DNA of 64,000 nucleotides from Thermoplasmatota archaeon (GCA_023381355.1 JAMCUL010000019.1:1-64000), one strand, 5' to 3'. Positions 1-9,220 are shown, counted from the stretch's first letter. Translations and numbers: made by a program. The notes: a model not told the origin generated them from the letters alone.

Positions 1-83
1 AGAGGATCGCATGGATGAACTCAGAAATATTCAGAAGGAGAGGCAAAAGAGAAACAGCACTAAAGGAAAGATAAATAAATCGG

Positions 84-437
84 ATGCAATTACATGATTA
101 CCATAGAACTTTTTTCATAGAAGGATACATGACAAGAAAAGAAGAGATGAGAAAGGTATCCAGAGACTGTTATGTATCATACAGGGGAAACAGGTATTCT
201 GTTCCATGGAAATATGCAGGTAGAGAGTGCAGGATCATAGAGGAATCATCCATTATCAAAATAGAGATTGATTCCATTGTTGCTGCATCTCATGAGATCA
301 TTACAGGAACTGGAAGGATATCAAGGAAGAAGGAACATTTTGAAGGTCTTCTTAAAGCAGTTAGGGAAGAGAATTTAGCAATATATGAACAGCATGTTGA
401 AACACGTGATCTGAAGAGATATGAAGAGGTGATATGA
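84..437 (+). CDS. istA: IS21 transposase IstA, C-terminal part (partial)
   Basis: The 117 residues match the C-terminal Mu-transposase-like domain of IS21 IstA: a basic segment followed by the characteristic core around GNRYSVPWKYAGREC. The DDE catalytic core must lie upstream, beyond the window. In the same frame a TAA occurs at 72-74, twelve bases before the listed ATG, and the residues encoded before it also look transposase-like (a W-M-N and R-R-R-G stretch). The gene may therefore be interrupted by a stop, or shifted from frame 2, which is open to base 100. The 3' end overlaps istB by four bases (ATGA), the standard translational coupling in this family. Activity cannot be judged without the upstream half. 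Confidence 0.75.
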   Translation: MQLHDYHRTFFIEGYMTRKEEMRKVSRDCYVSYRGNRYSVPWKYAGRECRIIEESSIIKIEIDSIVAASHEIITGTGRISRKKEHFEGLLKAVREENLAIYEQHVETRDLKRYEEVI

Positions 438-1195
438 TGGATTCATACGAAAAGGTTCATGAATATTTATCAAGGCTTGGACTCACAACAATTGAGAATA
501 CAATAGACAGCTATCTTGAAACATCCCATGACAGACCATTCATGGAGATACTCGATCATCTTCTCTCAGAGGAATTGAAACATAAGATATCAAGGAAGAC
601 AGAGAACATGCTTAAATGGTCAGGATTTCCTTTTCATAAAACAATGGATGATTTTGATTTCTCATTCCAGCCATCCATTGACAGATCTGTAATTGATGAA
701 CTCATGACAATGAGGTATATACACAACAATGAGAATGTTGTATTCCTGGGACCACCAGGTGTTGGAAAGACTCATCTTTCCATTGCACTTGGAATGAGAT
801 CAATCATGTCAGATATACCTGCATATTACATATCTGCAGTGAAGCTTGTGCAGACATTGAAGAGAGATTATGATCTGAAGAGACTTGAATATCGCATAAA
901 GACATATTCAAGATTCAAGCTCATGATAGTGGATGAGATTGGATACCTTCCATTGACAAGGGAAGAATCCAATCTCTTTTTCCAGTTCGTATCATCAAGA
1001 TATGAGAAGAGATCAACCATATACACAAGCAATAAATCTTTTTCAGAATGGGGAGAAGTTCTTGGAGATTCAGTAATGGCAGCTGCTGTCCTTGATCGCA
1101 TATTGCATCACTGCACTGTCATAAACATAAAGGGTGAATCTTACAGGCTCAAGGACAGGAAGAAGAATTCATTACAAACAATGAGGAAGGAGTGA
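434..1195 (+). CDS. istB: IS21 transposition helper ATPase IstB
   Basis: A 253-residue AAA+ ATPase of DnaC/IstB type, the normal family length. A Walker A motif GPPGVGKTH lies near residue 107 and a Walker B MIVDEIGY near 165, followed by a sensor-1 region with TSNKS and the arginine-rich VLDRILHH segment. IstB assembles on DNA with ATP and stimulates the IstA transposase, also steering target choice. The gene appears intact and is preceded by a good ribosome site (GAGGTGAT) inside the end of istA. It is the only complete transposition gene I see in the window. Confidence 0.93.
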   Translation: MMDSYEKVHEYLSRLGLTTIENTIDSYLETSHDRPFMEILDHLLSEELKHKISRKTENMLKWSGFPFHKTMDDFDFSFQPSIDRSVIDELMTMRYIHNNENVVFLGPPGVGKTHLSIALGMRSIMSDIPAYYISAVKLVQTLKRDYDLKRLEYRIKTYSRFKLMIVDEIGYLPLTREESNLFFQFVSSRYEKRSTIYTSNKSFSEWGEVLGDSVMAAAVLDRILHHCTVINIKGESYRLKDRKKNSLQTMRKE

Positions 1196-1272
1196 AAAGG
1201 GAATGAAAACTACATATGAAGTGGATCAATTTCAAACCGGCGATTTTGCACAAATCTTGATCGGCGTTTACA

Positions 1273-1427
1273 TTGAGATCAATATACCTTGATCTGAACT
1301 GTTCTAATTCATTTATATTATTACCAATCTCATACTGCTCACCTATGCTTCCATCTTCATTCATTTCCGTAATGTATACGGTACGTTTATGTACATCCAT
1401 TCCAATCAGTATTCTGACCACCTCCAA
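1273..1427 (-). pseudogene. IS110-family transposase, N-terminal fragment cut by IS21
   Basis: The minus-strand reading gives an IS110 (DEDD) transposase N-terminus: LIGMDVHKRTVYITEM, with the first catalytic Asp in the GMDVHK motif, followed by about 35 further residues. The match stops where the IS21 terminal sequence begins; beyond residue 51 the frame only translates IS21 end sequence. The start is a TTG at 1427 or an internal ATG at 1400, with GGAGGTGG nearby. The remaining three quarters of the gene should lie left of the IS21 element, outside this window. It is a disrupted gene and cannot make an active enzyme. Confidence 0.8.
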
Positions 1428-1454
1428 GTGGTTGGTGAGAGTCTAAAGTCGGAG

Positions 1455-1565
1455 ATATTTCGACAGCCTTCTATTCACCCTTCTTTCAGGGTATTATGTC
1501 GAGACGAAGAGCAGTTAATCTGTAATGCGGCCTCGAAGGCCAAGAGATTAAACGACTGCCTCTCC
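1455..1565 (-). ncRNA. Candidate IS110 bridge RNA in the transposase leader
   Basis: This non-coding leader lies directly upstream of the IS110 transposase start and holds nested inverted repeats. TCGACA (1460-1465) pairs with TGTCGA (1497-1502) around an inner ACCCT/AGGGT hairpin (1477-1481, 1488-1492). A second stem-loop has GCAGTTAATCT (1511-1521) against AGATTAAAC plus ACTGC (1545-1559), capped by GGCC-TCGAA-GGCC. In the IS110 group the left-end non-coding DNA upstream of the recombinase encodes a bridge RNA with target- and donor-binding loops. Position, size and strand fit that role. No covariance or expression evidence is available here, so the assignment is an inference. Confidence 0.4.
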
Positions 1566-1960
1566 TACTCTCACGCTGACACCGTCATGCCAACGTGGCC
1601 AAAAGAACTTTTTTCATGACATCTGCATAGATGATCCAGATTGCCTCCCAATCGCCCATGATCTTTTGCACAGATTAGGTACCTCTTCACAGTTCCATTG
1701 AAATTCCGCATTAAATGATGCATTGGTATACATGCCTGTACACATACTGAACAATCATTACTGGCAAAAACTGATTCAGGTCATGTATTGAGTATTCTTC
1801 CTCGGTAATTGTGTTCCATGTCTTCCTGATAACAGTCCGGATGCCATCAATCCCAGTAAATCAACCATGTTTGAGCAATAAAACTGCATCTTCCGTGACA
1901 ATCATTTGTATCCCAGGTCTTGAAAATTCATGTCGTATAATAGCGAGGAAATAGGTCCCC
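1566..1960. other. No gene recognised between the IS110 leader and the methylase
   Basis: About 400 bases with stops in all frames. A TTTTGCACAGATTAGG stretch near 1665 resembles sequence in the IS21 terminus, which hints at further mobile-element debris. Nothing can be named with support. Confidence 0.4.
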
Positions 1961-2788
1961 TCATAAATTTGTATAAAACGCCCTCTTCCTTGGAGGAGGA
2001 TTTGCAATCCCGTCAGAAGGGCCATTCTCATTCCTGTATTCCTTGATGTGCACCGGGATCCCGAAAATCTCCATTATACCCTCTGCATCCGGGTCGATTG
2101 TCATCAGGTATTTTCCTTCGAGCCCTGAAATAAGCCTGGAGAGTTCCCTGAAATCACCGGCATCGAAATTTATCTCATACCAGTCAGTGCCGGAATAGGG
2201 TGGATCAAAGTAGAAGAAAACATTCCTGTCGTCATACTTCTTCACAAGATCACGGAAATCCATATTCTCTATTTTCCATCTTGAAACCCGGTTCTTGATC
2301 ATGTCAAACTGATCAAGTGTCTTTGAAATATAGGACATAGCCGCCTTTTCCTTCTTTGTTGCATAGGTATTCCCCATTCCTCCGAATGTCAGGTTCATTC
2401 CGGTAAGGAAGATTACAGATTCCACATCTTTTTCTGGAATCCCTCTTTCCCTGCCCTTTATCTTAATAAAATCTTCAACCTCTGGATCAATTGTCCTTTT
2501 TTTCCAGCTCCCCTCTTCCTCCAGGAGTGAACGTCTCTTTTTTACCCCCTCCTTCAGGAGGAAATATATATTTTCAGGCCTTTTTTGAATATTCGTGAAC
2601 ACATTAATGAGATCTGGATTAAGGTCATTATAAACCGTATACCTGCTTTCTATATTCAGGGACACAGAGCCTGAACCTCCAAAGACATCCACAAAAGTCC
2701 TCCTCCCTGATTTCAAATATGATGCCTGTATATCACTCAGAAGGGCTTTCTTGGAGCCCGGGTACTTCATCAGTCTAATATATTCCAT
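1961..2788 (-). CDS. DNA adenine methylase, D12 class (Dam-like)
   Basis: A 275-residue N6-adenine DNA methyltransferase of the D12 (alpha, Dam) class. The N-terminal MKYPGSK segment and the S-adenosylmethionine site FVDVFGGSGSV (residues 32-42) precede the catalytic FYFDPPYSG (DPPY at 195-198), which is the class order. The size is typical. The start is the ATG at 2788 (MEYIRLMK), though an ATG at 2770 just before MKYPGSK is possible. No restriction endonuclease is adjacent; the neighbours are IS remnants on one side and an esterase on the other. I infer an orphan, probably horizontally acquired or phage-type methylase. Its recognition sequence cannot be read from the protein. Confidence 0.85.
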   Translation of the reverse strand: MEYIRLMKYPGSKKALLSDIQASYLKSGRRTFVDVFGGSGSVSLNIESRYTVYNDLNPDLINVFTNIQKRPENIYFLLKEGVKKRRSLLEEEGSWKKRTIDPEVEDFIKIKGRERGIPEKDVESVIFLTGMNLTFGGMGNTYATKKEKAAMSYISKTLDQFDMIKNRVSRWKIENMDFRDLVKKYDDRNVFFYFDPPYSGTDWYEINFDAGDFRELSRLISGLEGKYLMTIDPDAEGIMEIFGIPVHIKEYRNENGPSDGIANPPPRKRAFYTNL

Positions 2789-2958
2789 TGCTGGAGGTAT
2801 ATTATGTGGTGGTTAAATATATTATTGAATGCATGGTGGTGATTTAATTCAACCGGATTGCGCACAGTCATTGTTTTGTGCAGATAGCATGGAATTACAA
2901 TATAGTTCATACGAAATATGTAGCCAATGTTTAAGTAAATTCTCAATCTCACGTTTTT

Positions 2959-3888
2959 ATGGCAATCGATCCGGGTCTGCAGAAGGCTATTGAATTATCC
3001 AAAATGATGGAACCATGGAAGTTTACTGAAGATATGGTTGTCGCCCTGAGAAAGAATCTGGATGAATCTTACAGGGAACCATATACAGAGAGGATAAACA
3101 GTGTCAGTGACCTGAAGATAAGATATTCCGATATTACGCTTGATGCACGTCTTTATGAGCCTGATACCCCTGGTGACGGAATTATAATCTTTTTTCATGG
3201 GGGAGGGTTTGTTTTCGACTCGATTGACTCTCACGACAATGTGTGCCGGATAATTGCAAACTCATCTTCATTCAGGGTTCTTTCAGTTGGATATCGGCTG
3301 GCACCAGAAAACAGGTTCCCTTCAGCGGTTGAGGATGCTTTCAATTCATTCCTCTGGGTTTATGAAAGAAGTGAAGAGATGGGGATAGACAGGAACAAGA
3401 TTGCAATCATGGGTGATAGTTCAGGAGGAAACCTTTGTGGGGCAGCAAGCCTGATGCTAAGGGATCGCGGGAAGCCAATGCCAAAAATACAGGTCATGGT
3501 ATACCCATTCGTGGGTGTTGACCAGTCCTCATTCTCCATGAGAGAGTATACGAAAGGATACAGGCTGGACAGGGAGATGCTCTTATGGATTGCATCAATG
3601 TACCTGAGGACGCCGGAAGACATGGTTTCACCATACTTCTCACTTTTCGCTGCTGATGATTTCAGGGGTATAGAGGAGACCATTATTGTAACCGGTGAAT
3701 ATGATCCTCTGAGGGATATGGGTGAAAGCCTTGCAGACAGGATGATCAAGGAAGGCGTAAGTGTAACATCATTCAGGTGCCTTGGAATGGTACACGGGTT
3801 CGTGAATTTCACTGGCATATCACCATCTGCAAGGAATTTTCTCGAAATGATATCATATATTACAGGAAGAAGGCTTTCAGGAAAGTAG
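2959..3888 (+). CDS. Alpha/beta hydrolase, HSL-type carboxylesterase
   Basis: A 309-residue esterase of the hormone-sensitive lipase group. The oxyanion-hole HGGG is at 80-83, the nucleophile elbow GDSSG at 152-156 (Ser154), with the likely acid Asp249 in EYDPLRD and His279 in MVHGF. Members hydrolyse short acyl esters in the cytosol and are common in thermoacidophiles. No signal peptide is visible. A TATA-like TTTAAGTAAATT at about 2929-2941 sits 20-25 bases before the ATG, so the message is probably leaderless. The next gene starts 44 bases downstream in the same direction. Its natural substrate is unknown. Confidence 0.88.
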   Translation: MAIDPGLQKAIELSKMMEPWKFTEDMVVALRKNLDESYREPYTERINSVSDLKIRYSDITLDARLYEPDTPGDGIIIFFHGGGFVFDSIDSHDNVCRIIANSSSFRVLSVGYRLAPENRFPSAVEDAFNSFLWVYERSEEMGIDRNKIAIMGDSSGGNLCGAASLMLRDRGKPMPKIQVMVYPFVGVDQSSFSMREYTKGYRLDREMLLWIASMYLRTPEDMVSPYFSLFAADDFRGIEETIIVTGEYDPLRDMGESLADRMIKEGVSVTSFRCLGMVHGFVNFTGISPSARNFLEMISYITGRRLSGK

Positions 3889-3932
3889 AATATTTTAATT
3901 ATCCCTGATGAATCCAGAAAAAATGATCTGAG

Positions 3933-5276
3933 ATGGACAATGACAATTCAGTCCCGCTGAGTTACAGCAGGAGATGGCGACTCTGGTATTCTTCATACAT
4001 ATCTTCCAACCTTTCTGCGGGACTTTTAAATCCCATGATACCACTCTTCATCTCGATCTATTTTGATCGCTCTGTCATTTTTGTCGGGATAGCCTCGTCC
4101 CTATCATCATTATCTTCTGTAATTGCTCTGATCCTCTGGGGGAATATCTCAGATAATGTGAAGAGGAGGAAAATATTCGTGCTGATTGGATTCCTGGGCA
4201 GCTTTGTATCTCTGTTCCTGATTGCGTTCATTTATACCATTTACGAATACATAGGCGTCCTTGTGATGTACCAGTTCTTCGCAATGGCATCTGTACCGGT
4301 CTCCACCCTTCTTGTCATAGAGAATGAGAACGAAAGCCAGTGGGCAAGGGTTGTGGGAAGTTTCAGCGCAATTTCCACTATTGGCACGGTGCTCGGACTT
4401 GCATTCGGGCTTGTCATTGTAATACAGAACCCGGATTCGATCTCAGTACTAAAAAATATATACCTGATCTCGTCACTATTTTACCTGGTCTCATTCGTAC
4501 TTGCATTCTTTCTGCTGAGGGAATCCACCGTGACGGTAAGAAGGAATTCCATACCGGAAATATTTTCCCTCAGGATGTTTGAACGAAGCAGGTATGCACC
4601 ATCCTATGTTATTCATATTATCAGGCTTTTTGGAAAGAAGAGCCCAGAAAAGATATCCAGTGATCTGAAACTCTATCTTTTGGTATGTATCATGCTTATG
4701 CTCGGATTCCAGCTCTTCTTCACGCCGTATCCTGTTCTTCTCATAGAGAGATTCAATGCAAGCGAGCCGGAAGTATATATGATGTATCTCCTCAACAGCG
4801 CTTTTTCTGTTATCTCTTTCAGGATGTCCTCGGGCTATATCAGGAAGAGGAGCCTTGAAAGGGCCATGTACCTTCCACTCTCATTGAGAGTTGTACTTTT
4901 TTCTGCCACCGCGATCATTCCTTTCTTTGCATTCTATTCATTCCAGATGATGGTGATTGTAATACTTCTCTACGGTTTCATGGGATTCCTGTGGAGCTTC
5001 ATAAGCATCACCCAGATAACCACAGTCACAAGAATGGCATCTTCAAGATTGAGAGGAAGGGCAGTTGGCTACTATAACTCCATACTTGGAGTCGGCCAGA
5101 TTCTTGGAGCCCTGATATCAGGATTCCTAGTTTCGTTTGTTGGATTTGGCTATGATTTCATGATATCTGCAGCAATAGTTCTTCTCGGTCTTGTTGCAGT
5201 GGCCAGGATGGGATTTAAGATAAAATCCCTTGATAGCGTAAAAACACAAATCAACAAGGAAGCTACTTCACAGTGA
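3933..5276 (+). CDS. MFS transporter, substrate unknown
   Basis: A 447-residue integral membrane protein with about twelve hydrophobic segments in two halves separated by a charged loop near residues 195-245. The loop after helix 2 carries WGNISDNVKRRK, the degenerate G-x(4)-D-x(2)-R/K-R/K-R motif of the major facilitator superfamily. No substrate-specific feature is recognisable. It follows the esterase by 44 bases on the same strand and may be co-transcribed. Its 3' end overlaps the convergent glucoamylase gene by 14 bases. Proton-driven efflux or uptake are equally possible. Confidence 0.82.
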   Translation: MDNDNSVPLSYSRRWRLWYSSYISSNLSAGLLNPMIPLFISIYFDRSVIFVGIASSLSSLSSVIALILWGNISDNVKRRKIFVLIGFLGSFVSLFLIAFIYTIYEYIGVLVMYQFFAMASVPVSTLLVIENENESQWARVVGSFSAISTIGTVLGLAFGLVIVIQNPDSISVLKNIYLISSLFYLVSFVLAFFLLRESTVTVRRNSIPEIFSLRMFERSRYAPSYVIHIIRLFGKKSPEKISSDLKLYLLVCIMLMLGFQLFFTPYPVLLIERFNASEPEVYMMYLLNSAFSVISFRMSSGYIRKRSLERAMYLPLSLRVVLFSATAIIPFFAFYSFQMMVIVILLYGFMGFLWSFISITQITTVTRMASSRLRGRAVGYYNSILGVGQILGALISGFLVSFVGFGYDFMISAAIVLLGLVAVARMGFKIKSLDSVKTQINKEATSQ

Positions 5277-7617
5277 TTGAGAAGTCCACTCCTTCCCACT
5301 TTTTCGATTCAGGCCAGTAGAAAGTGAACAGGAGTTCTGTGCTATCATTCTGGGGAGTTTTCAGATCTGCATAAAATACCCCATGATCCGCCATTGCCGA
5401 AGATTTATCGCTGACTGTATGCCATTTATCCCATGAATAGTGCACGGAAAACTGGCTTCCCGAAATGAAGCGTACTGTCCTCCCACTCTCTATCCACCTG
5501 AACCTGTTCTTGAAGCTCCAGATTGAGATGGAGTTCTGTGTTCCATTTTTGGCGTATCTTTCGCTAACCGTTTCAATCCTGTCAAATATCTCACCCTGTT
5601 CAATGGACTTTGCCAGTTTAAGGTATTCAGCGTGTGCCCATACAAGCGGCATGGCTGACCCTGATGGTTTCCCGTTGTAAAGTCCTCTGGATGGTATGTC
5701 ATCTGAATCCCATACCTGCTCGGGTATCATCCCATTTTTGCCGGTCTCTTTTTCCATCACGTGAAGCAGTTTTTCAGCCTCTTCCATGTTGCCTGCGGCC
5801 ATTTCATACATGCCCCTCTCACCCACGAGCAGTGGCCATCCTCTTCCCCTTCCAGTGCCGTCAAACGGCCTTCCGTCATCATGCTCCCCGTACCCATCGT
5901 GATTGTATCTATGCCATACAGGGCCGTTCTTGGTTTCAGTTTTGAGAAGCATATCGATAACTTTCACAGTATTGATTATCCTGGGATCATCCCACGCCCT
6001 AATGCCGAACCTCACCAGTGCAAGAGACCCGGTGCTGATGATGTCAGAGCTTGAGAATAGGTCCTTGCCTCCACTCCTGTTCTTTATGGGTATTATCCCT
6101 CTCTCCCTGTAATCCTGCACGTCCGAAGGCGCAATTCTAATGTAATGCCCCTCAACACCTGCCTGCTTTGCGAATTCCGACCCCTTCACATATGTCCATC
6201 TCTCTATGTTTGAGTTGTATGAATCAGCAACTTCACGGTAGAACTTTGACCTTCTTCCACCCATTGAATCTTCCATCTCCGCGGCACATATCAGTGCAGA
6301 GATCTCCACGCCTATTGTAAAAGGGGAATACCCACCATCCTCTTCCCATCTATCCTGATCTGTGGCAGGACCTGACAGGCATATATAATTTGCCGCCTTC
6401 CTGATCATGTGGATGTAATCCGGCAGGTTAACCAGATCCCTTCTCCACAGCATGTATGCAAGTATTACTGGAAATGCGGCCTCATCCATCTGTATTCCCT
6501 TCCAGTATGGCTTGCCGTCAAGCCACATGTTCTGTGGCCAGTGACCGTCGGGTTCCTGGGTTGATCTCAGGTATGAAAGTGCCTCCATAGAATCCTGGAA
6601 GTCTCCACTTGCGAGCAACGCCTCTGATGCTTCAACCATGTCCCTTGGCCATATGAGATGGTAACCTCCGATATCGTTGTCTCCCTTGGAATAGCCCCAT
6701 GGAATTGATAGACTCGCAATGATTCCGCCCTTGAACTGGAAGCCGGCCTGATGACTCTTTATCACGCTCATGCTTCTCCTGGATAGCCTGTATTTGGATG
6801 TATTGGGAATTTCTCCCTCAAGCGTGGAATAGAATGATTTCCACCTCTCGGTGAAGAGACGGAGCTTGTTTTCCCAGCCCTCGGAGTAGCTCAGGAGTGT
6901 CTTGAGGGCAGCCTCTTCCGGAGTATCTCCGAATCCAATGAAGAAAGTGAATTCCGAGGATTCATTTATCTCGGCAGTCATGGCTATATTTCCATCATTC
7001 GCGTGATCATAGGAGGTGTCCAGCTGAAATTCCTTACTCAGGAGCTGCCATCCGTCTGAATAACCCGAGTATCCAATGCTCATTGCACTCTGTGCCGATG
7101 GCGAGAAGAGGGCCATGAATGCTCCATCCCTTGTTGCAATCATGAACCTGCTTCCCTTGTAATCCATTATCCAGCCGCTATTCCCATAACCGGAATTCTT
7201 GATGTGTGGTGCAGTGAGTGAGTATATTTTCAGGTTCTCTCCAGAGAGATCATTGAACTTTACATGCTCAATCAGGACATCCCTTTCAGGATCTGAGAAC
7301 ACCGTCTTCCTCAATTCATATTTTCCCCCTCTGTGCCTGTTGACAATGATGAATGCGGGAATGCCGTCCTCAATACAGTCGGTTTCAGAATCTGTCTCCC
7401 TTTTCTCCTCTGAAAAGAATTTGTCTCCAACTATGAGATATTCATGATCTCTTGTATTGGCGATATCTATTCTCGGATAGAAAATTTCATTGATTATCCC
7501 ATGAGATACTGTATACCACACCCGACTGGAGGCAGAGATTGCTGATCCAACCCCATCCTTTGCACTAGATGTCCATCTCGGTTCGATTCCCGGCTTTCCT
7601 GGCGGCTCCATTCCCAT
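5263..7617 (-). CDS. Glucoamylase, glycoside hydrolase family 15
   Basis: A 784-residue prokaryotic-type glucoamylase. The N-terminus carries the family signature PGIEPRWTSSAKDGVG, a beta-sandwich domain occupies roughly residues 1-260, and the (alpha/alpha)6 barrel follows. Barrel motifs include WPRDMVEAS, a WEEDGGYSPFT segment that should hold the general acid and GRGWPLLVGERG holding the second catalytic Glu. A further 100-residue C-terminal extension rich in aromatic residues resembles a carbohydrate-binding beta domain. It releases glucose from the non-reducing ends of alpha-glucans. There is no signal peptide, so I infer action on intracellular glycogen or imported maltodextrins. A TATA-like AATATTAAG stands about 25 bases before the ATG. 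Confidence 0.9.
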   Translation of the reverse strand: MGMEPPGKPGIEPRWTSSAKDGVGSAISASSRVWYTVSHGIINEIFYPRIDIANTRDHEYLIVGDKFFSEEKRETDSETDCIEDGIPAFIIVNRHRGGKYELRKTVFSDPERDVLIEHVKFNDLSGENLKIYSLTAPHIKNSGYGNSGWIMDYKGSRFMIATRDGAFMALFSPSAQSAMSIGYSGYSDGWQLLSKEFQLDTSYDHANDGNIAMTAEINESSEFTFFIGFGDTPEEAALKTLLSYSEGWENKLRLFTERWKSFYSTLEGEIPNTSKYRLSRRSMSVIKSHQAGFQFKGGIIASLSIPWGYSKGDNDIGGYHLIWPRDMVEASEALLASGDFQDSMEALSYLRSTQEPDGHWPQNMWLDGKPYWKGIQMDEAAFPVILAYMLWRRDLVNLPDYIHMIRKAANYICLSGPATDQDRWEEDGGYSPFTIGVEISALICAAEMEDSMGGRRSKFYREVADSYNSNIERWTYVKGSEFAKQAGVEGHYIRIAPSDVQDYRERGIIPIKNRSGGKDLFSSSDIISTGSLALVRFGIRAWDDPRIINTVKVIDMLLKTETKNGPVWHRYNHDGYGEHDDGRPFDGTGRGRGWPLLVGERGMYEMAAGNMEEAEKLLHVMEKETGKNGMIPEQVWDSDDIPSRGLYNGKPSGSAMPLVWAHAEYLKLAKSIEQGEIFDRIETVSERYAKNGTQNSISIWSFKNRFRWIESGRTVRFISGSQFSVHYSWDKWHTVSDKSSAMADHGVFYADLKTPQNDSTELLFTFYWPESKKWEGVDFSITVK

Positions 7618-7656
7618 GAATAGGCATGCCCTGACCGCTTAATATTCCTTCCTAAT

Positions 7657-8772
7657 TCATAGATAATTTTGAATCCCGCCCGGATAAATGATGGATTCGA
7701 TGGTTTTCTCCTTTTCGACGAGCTTAGCCTGAGTGCTGGCAGTTACGCATACATGTCCCATCTTCCTTTTCCTCCTGGTTTCGCCCTTCCTGTACATGAA
7801 TATGCGAGTTCCGGGAATTTCTCCTATTCTTCTTAGGGATTCCATTGAGAGGGATGTCCCTATAATATTCACTATTCCTGATGGTACGTAGGTCACCGGA
7901 TCATCCATTGGTATGTCACTCACTGCCCTTATGTGATTTTCAAACTGCGAAACGGATGACCCCATAAGTGTATGATGTCCTGTATTGTGAACTCTTGGCG
8001 CATATTCATTGATTATGGGCCCATCCTCAGTGATGAAGAATTCTATTCCCATGATCCCTGTATAATCAAGACTTTTCATGAGTCTGGATGCTATCTCCCT
8101 CATCCTCAGTACCGTTTCTCCATCCTTGATGCCTGTATAATTCCTCACCAGTATGCCCTGCATGTTAAGGTTGTATGATGGCTCGTAAAAGATCTCATTT
8201 CCCTGTGAATCCCTGCCACAGATGATTGACGCTTCCGATGTATAGTCCACAAACTTCTCAACCACGAAATAACCTTTTTCATTTTCAGGAAAATCAATCA
8301 TGTTGTTGTAATAGAACTGCCCCTTCCCGTCATATCCTCCTGAGGACCTTTTTATTACAAATCTTCCAAACCGGGTGGATTTTACAAGGGCATCCTCCGA
8401 TCCAGAGGCAACAATGAAATCTCCAACGGGAAATGAATTATCCCTTAGAAACTCCTTTTCAAGATGCCGCTGCATCTTCAGTTCTATTGATTTGATTCCT
8501 GGCCTGAGTTTGCCCTGACTGGATGCATATTCAATCATCCTCCTGTTTATATGCTCAAACTCAAATGTTACAAAATCTGAGTTGTCTACAAATTTCTCAT
8601 AGTCATTGCCTATGAAATTCTGTGACGCAATTTCTGTTGCTGGATCTCCCATGCTCTCGGAATACACATTGAAGAAAATTGGGAGACCGCGGCTCTCCAG
8701 TATCATCATTGTGCCAAGCTGGCCTGCCCCCCCTATTCCAACCTTACTGAGGAAGTTTTGAGTTCTCGACAT
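7657..8772 (-). CDS. purK: N5-carboxyaminoimidazole ribonucleotide synthase PurK
   Basis: A 371-residue ATP-grasp enzyme. The N-terminal [12 protein letters not shown] motif is the PurK dinucleotide-like fold; the central ATP-grasp region has [15 protein letters not shown] and the C-terminal part has [13 protein letters not shown], the diagnostic PurK segment. It carboxylates AIR with ATP and bicarbonate to give N5-CAIR in purine synthesis. The gene overlaps purE by 29 bases, so the two products of consecutive steps come from one message. The length is normal for the family. Confidence 0.95.
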   Translation of the reverse strand: MSRTQNFLSKVGIGGAGQLGTMMILESRGLPIFFNVYSESMGDPATEIASQNFIGNDYEKFVDNSDFVTFEFEHINRRMIEYASSQGKLRPGIKSIELKMQRHLEKEFLRDNSFPVGDFIVASGSEDALVKSTRFGRFVIKRSSGGYDGKGQFYYNNMIDFPENEKGYFVVEKFVDYTSEASIICGRDSQGNEIFYEPSYNLNMQGILVRNYTGIKDGETVLRMREIASRLMKSLDYTGIMGIEFFITEDGPIINEYAPRVHNTGHHTLMGSSVSQFENHIRAVSDIPMDDPVTYVPSGIVNIIGTSLSMESLRRIGEIPGTRIFMYRKGETRRKRKMGHVCVTASTQAKLVEKEKTIESIIYPGGIQNYL

Positions 8773-9220
8773 TTTCCTTTTCCTTTTCCATGAAGTTCCT
8801 CATCTTGAATGCAAGTTCGGGATATTTAAGCGACAGTATCCTCACTGCAAGAAGTGCCGCATTCTTGGAGTTGTTTATTGCCACCGTTGCAACAGGTATT
8901 CCTGCAGGCATCTGCACTATGGAAAGAAGAGAATCTATTCCCTTAAGTGCCCTGGTTTCCACTGGAACCCCGATCACTGGAAGCGTGGTTATTGATGCAA
9001 CCATCCCTGGGAGATGTGCTGCCCCTCCGGCACCTGCTATTATTATTTCAACTCCCCTCGAACTCGCCTTTTCAGCGTATTCAAACATCATCCTTGGAGT
9101 CCTGTGTGCGGATACAACTTTCTGCTCACAGTCAACCTGGAAATTCCTCAGGGTCTCGCAGGCAGCCTTCATAACCTCATAATCAGACTGACTGCCCATA
9201 ATTACAGCTACTTTCGGCAT
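8744..9220 (-). CDS. purE: N5-carboxyaminoimidazole ribonucleotide mutase PurE
   Basis: A 158-residue class I PurE. It has the [11 protein letters not shown] start, the SAHRTPRMM loop with the catalytic histidine and the [11 protein letters not shown] substrate loop. It converts N5-CAIR to CAIR using the product of the overlapping downstream purK. A TATA box TTTATAAAAG around 9240-9250 lies about 25 bases before the ATG, so purE heads a leaderless purEK message. Class I PurE together with PurK indicates the bacterial-type two-step carboxylation, known in many archaea. Confidence 0.95.
   Translation of the reverse strand: MPKVAVIMGSQSDYEVMKAACETLRNFQVDCEQKVVSAHRTPRMMFEYAEKASSRGVEIIIAGAGGAAHLPGMVASITTLPVIGVPVETRALKGIDSLLSIVQMPAGIPVATVAINNSKNAALLAVRILSLKYPELAFKMRNFMEKEKENVENSKLPQ

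Larger units (their letters stand above)
1..1272 (+). mobile_element. IS21-family insertion sequence, right part
   Basis: The element carries the 3' part of istA followed by istB in the usual overlapping order. The right terminus is placed at 1272 because, read inward on the minus strand, it begins TGTAAACGCCGATCAAG and repeats a TGCAAAATCGCCGG-like block, as IS21 ends do (they start TG and hold multiple terminal repeats). The left end lies outside the window. Immediately beyond 1272 the sequence becomes the coding part of an IS110-family transposase on the opposite strand, so this copy has inserted into that element. The end position is my inference from terminal sequence style; the left repeat could not be compared. 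Confidence 0.8.

Noticed and set aside
7570-7610. GGTTCGATTCCCGG-like tRNA T-arm
   Set aside because: The stem does not pair properly and the sequence is the conserved N-terminus of the glucoamylase gene.
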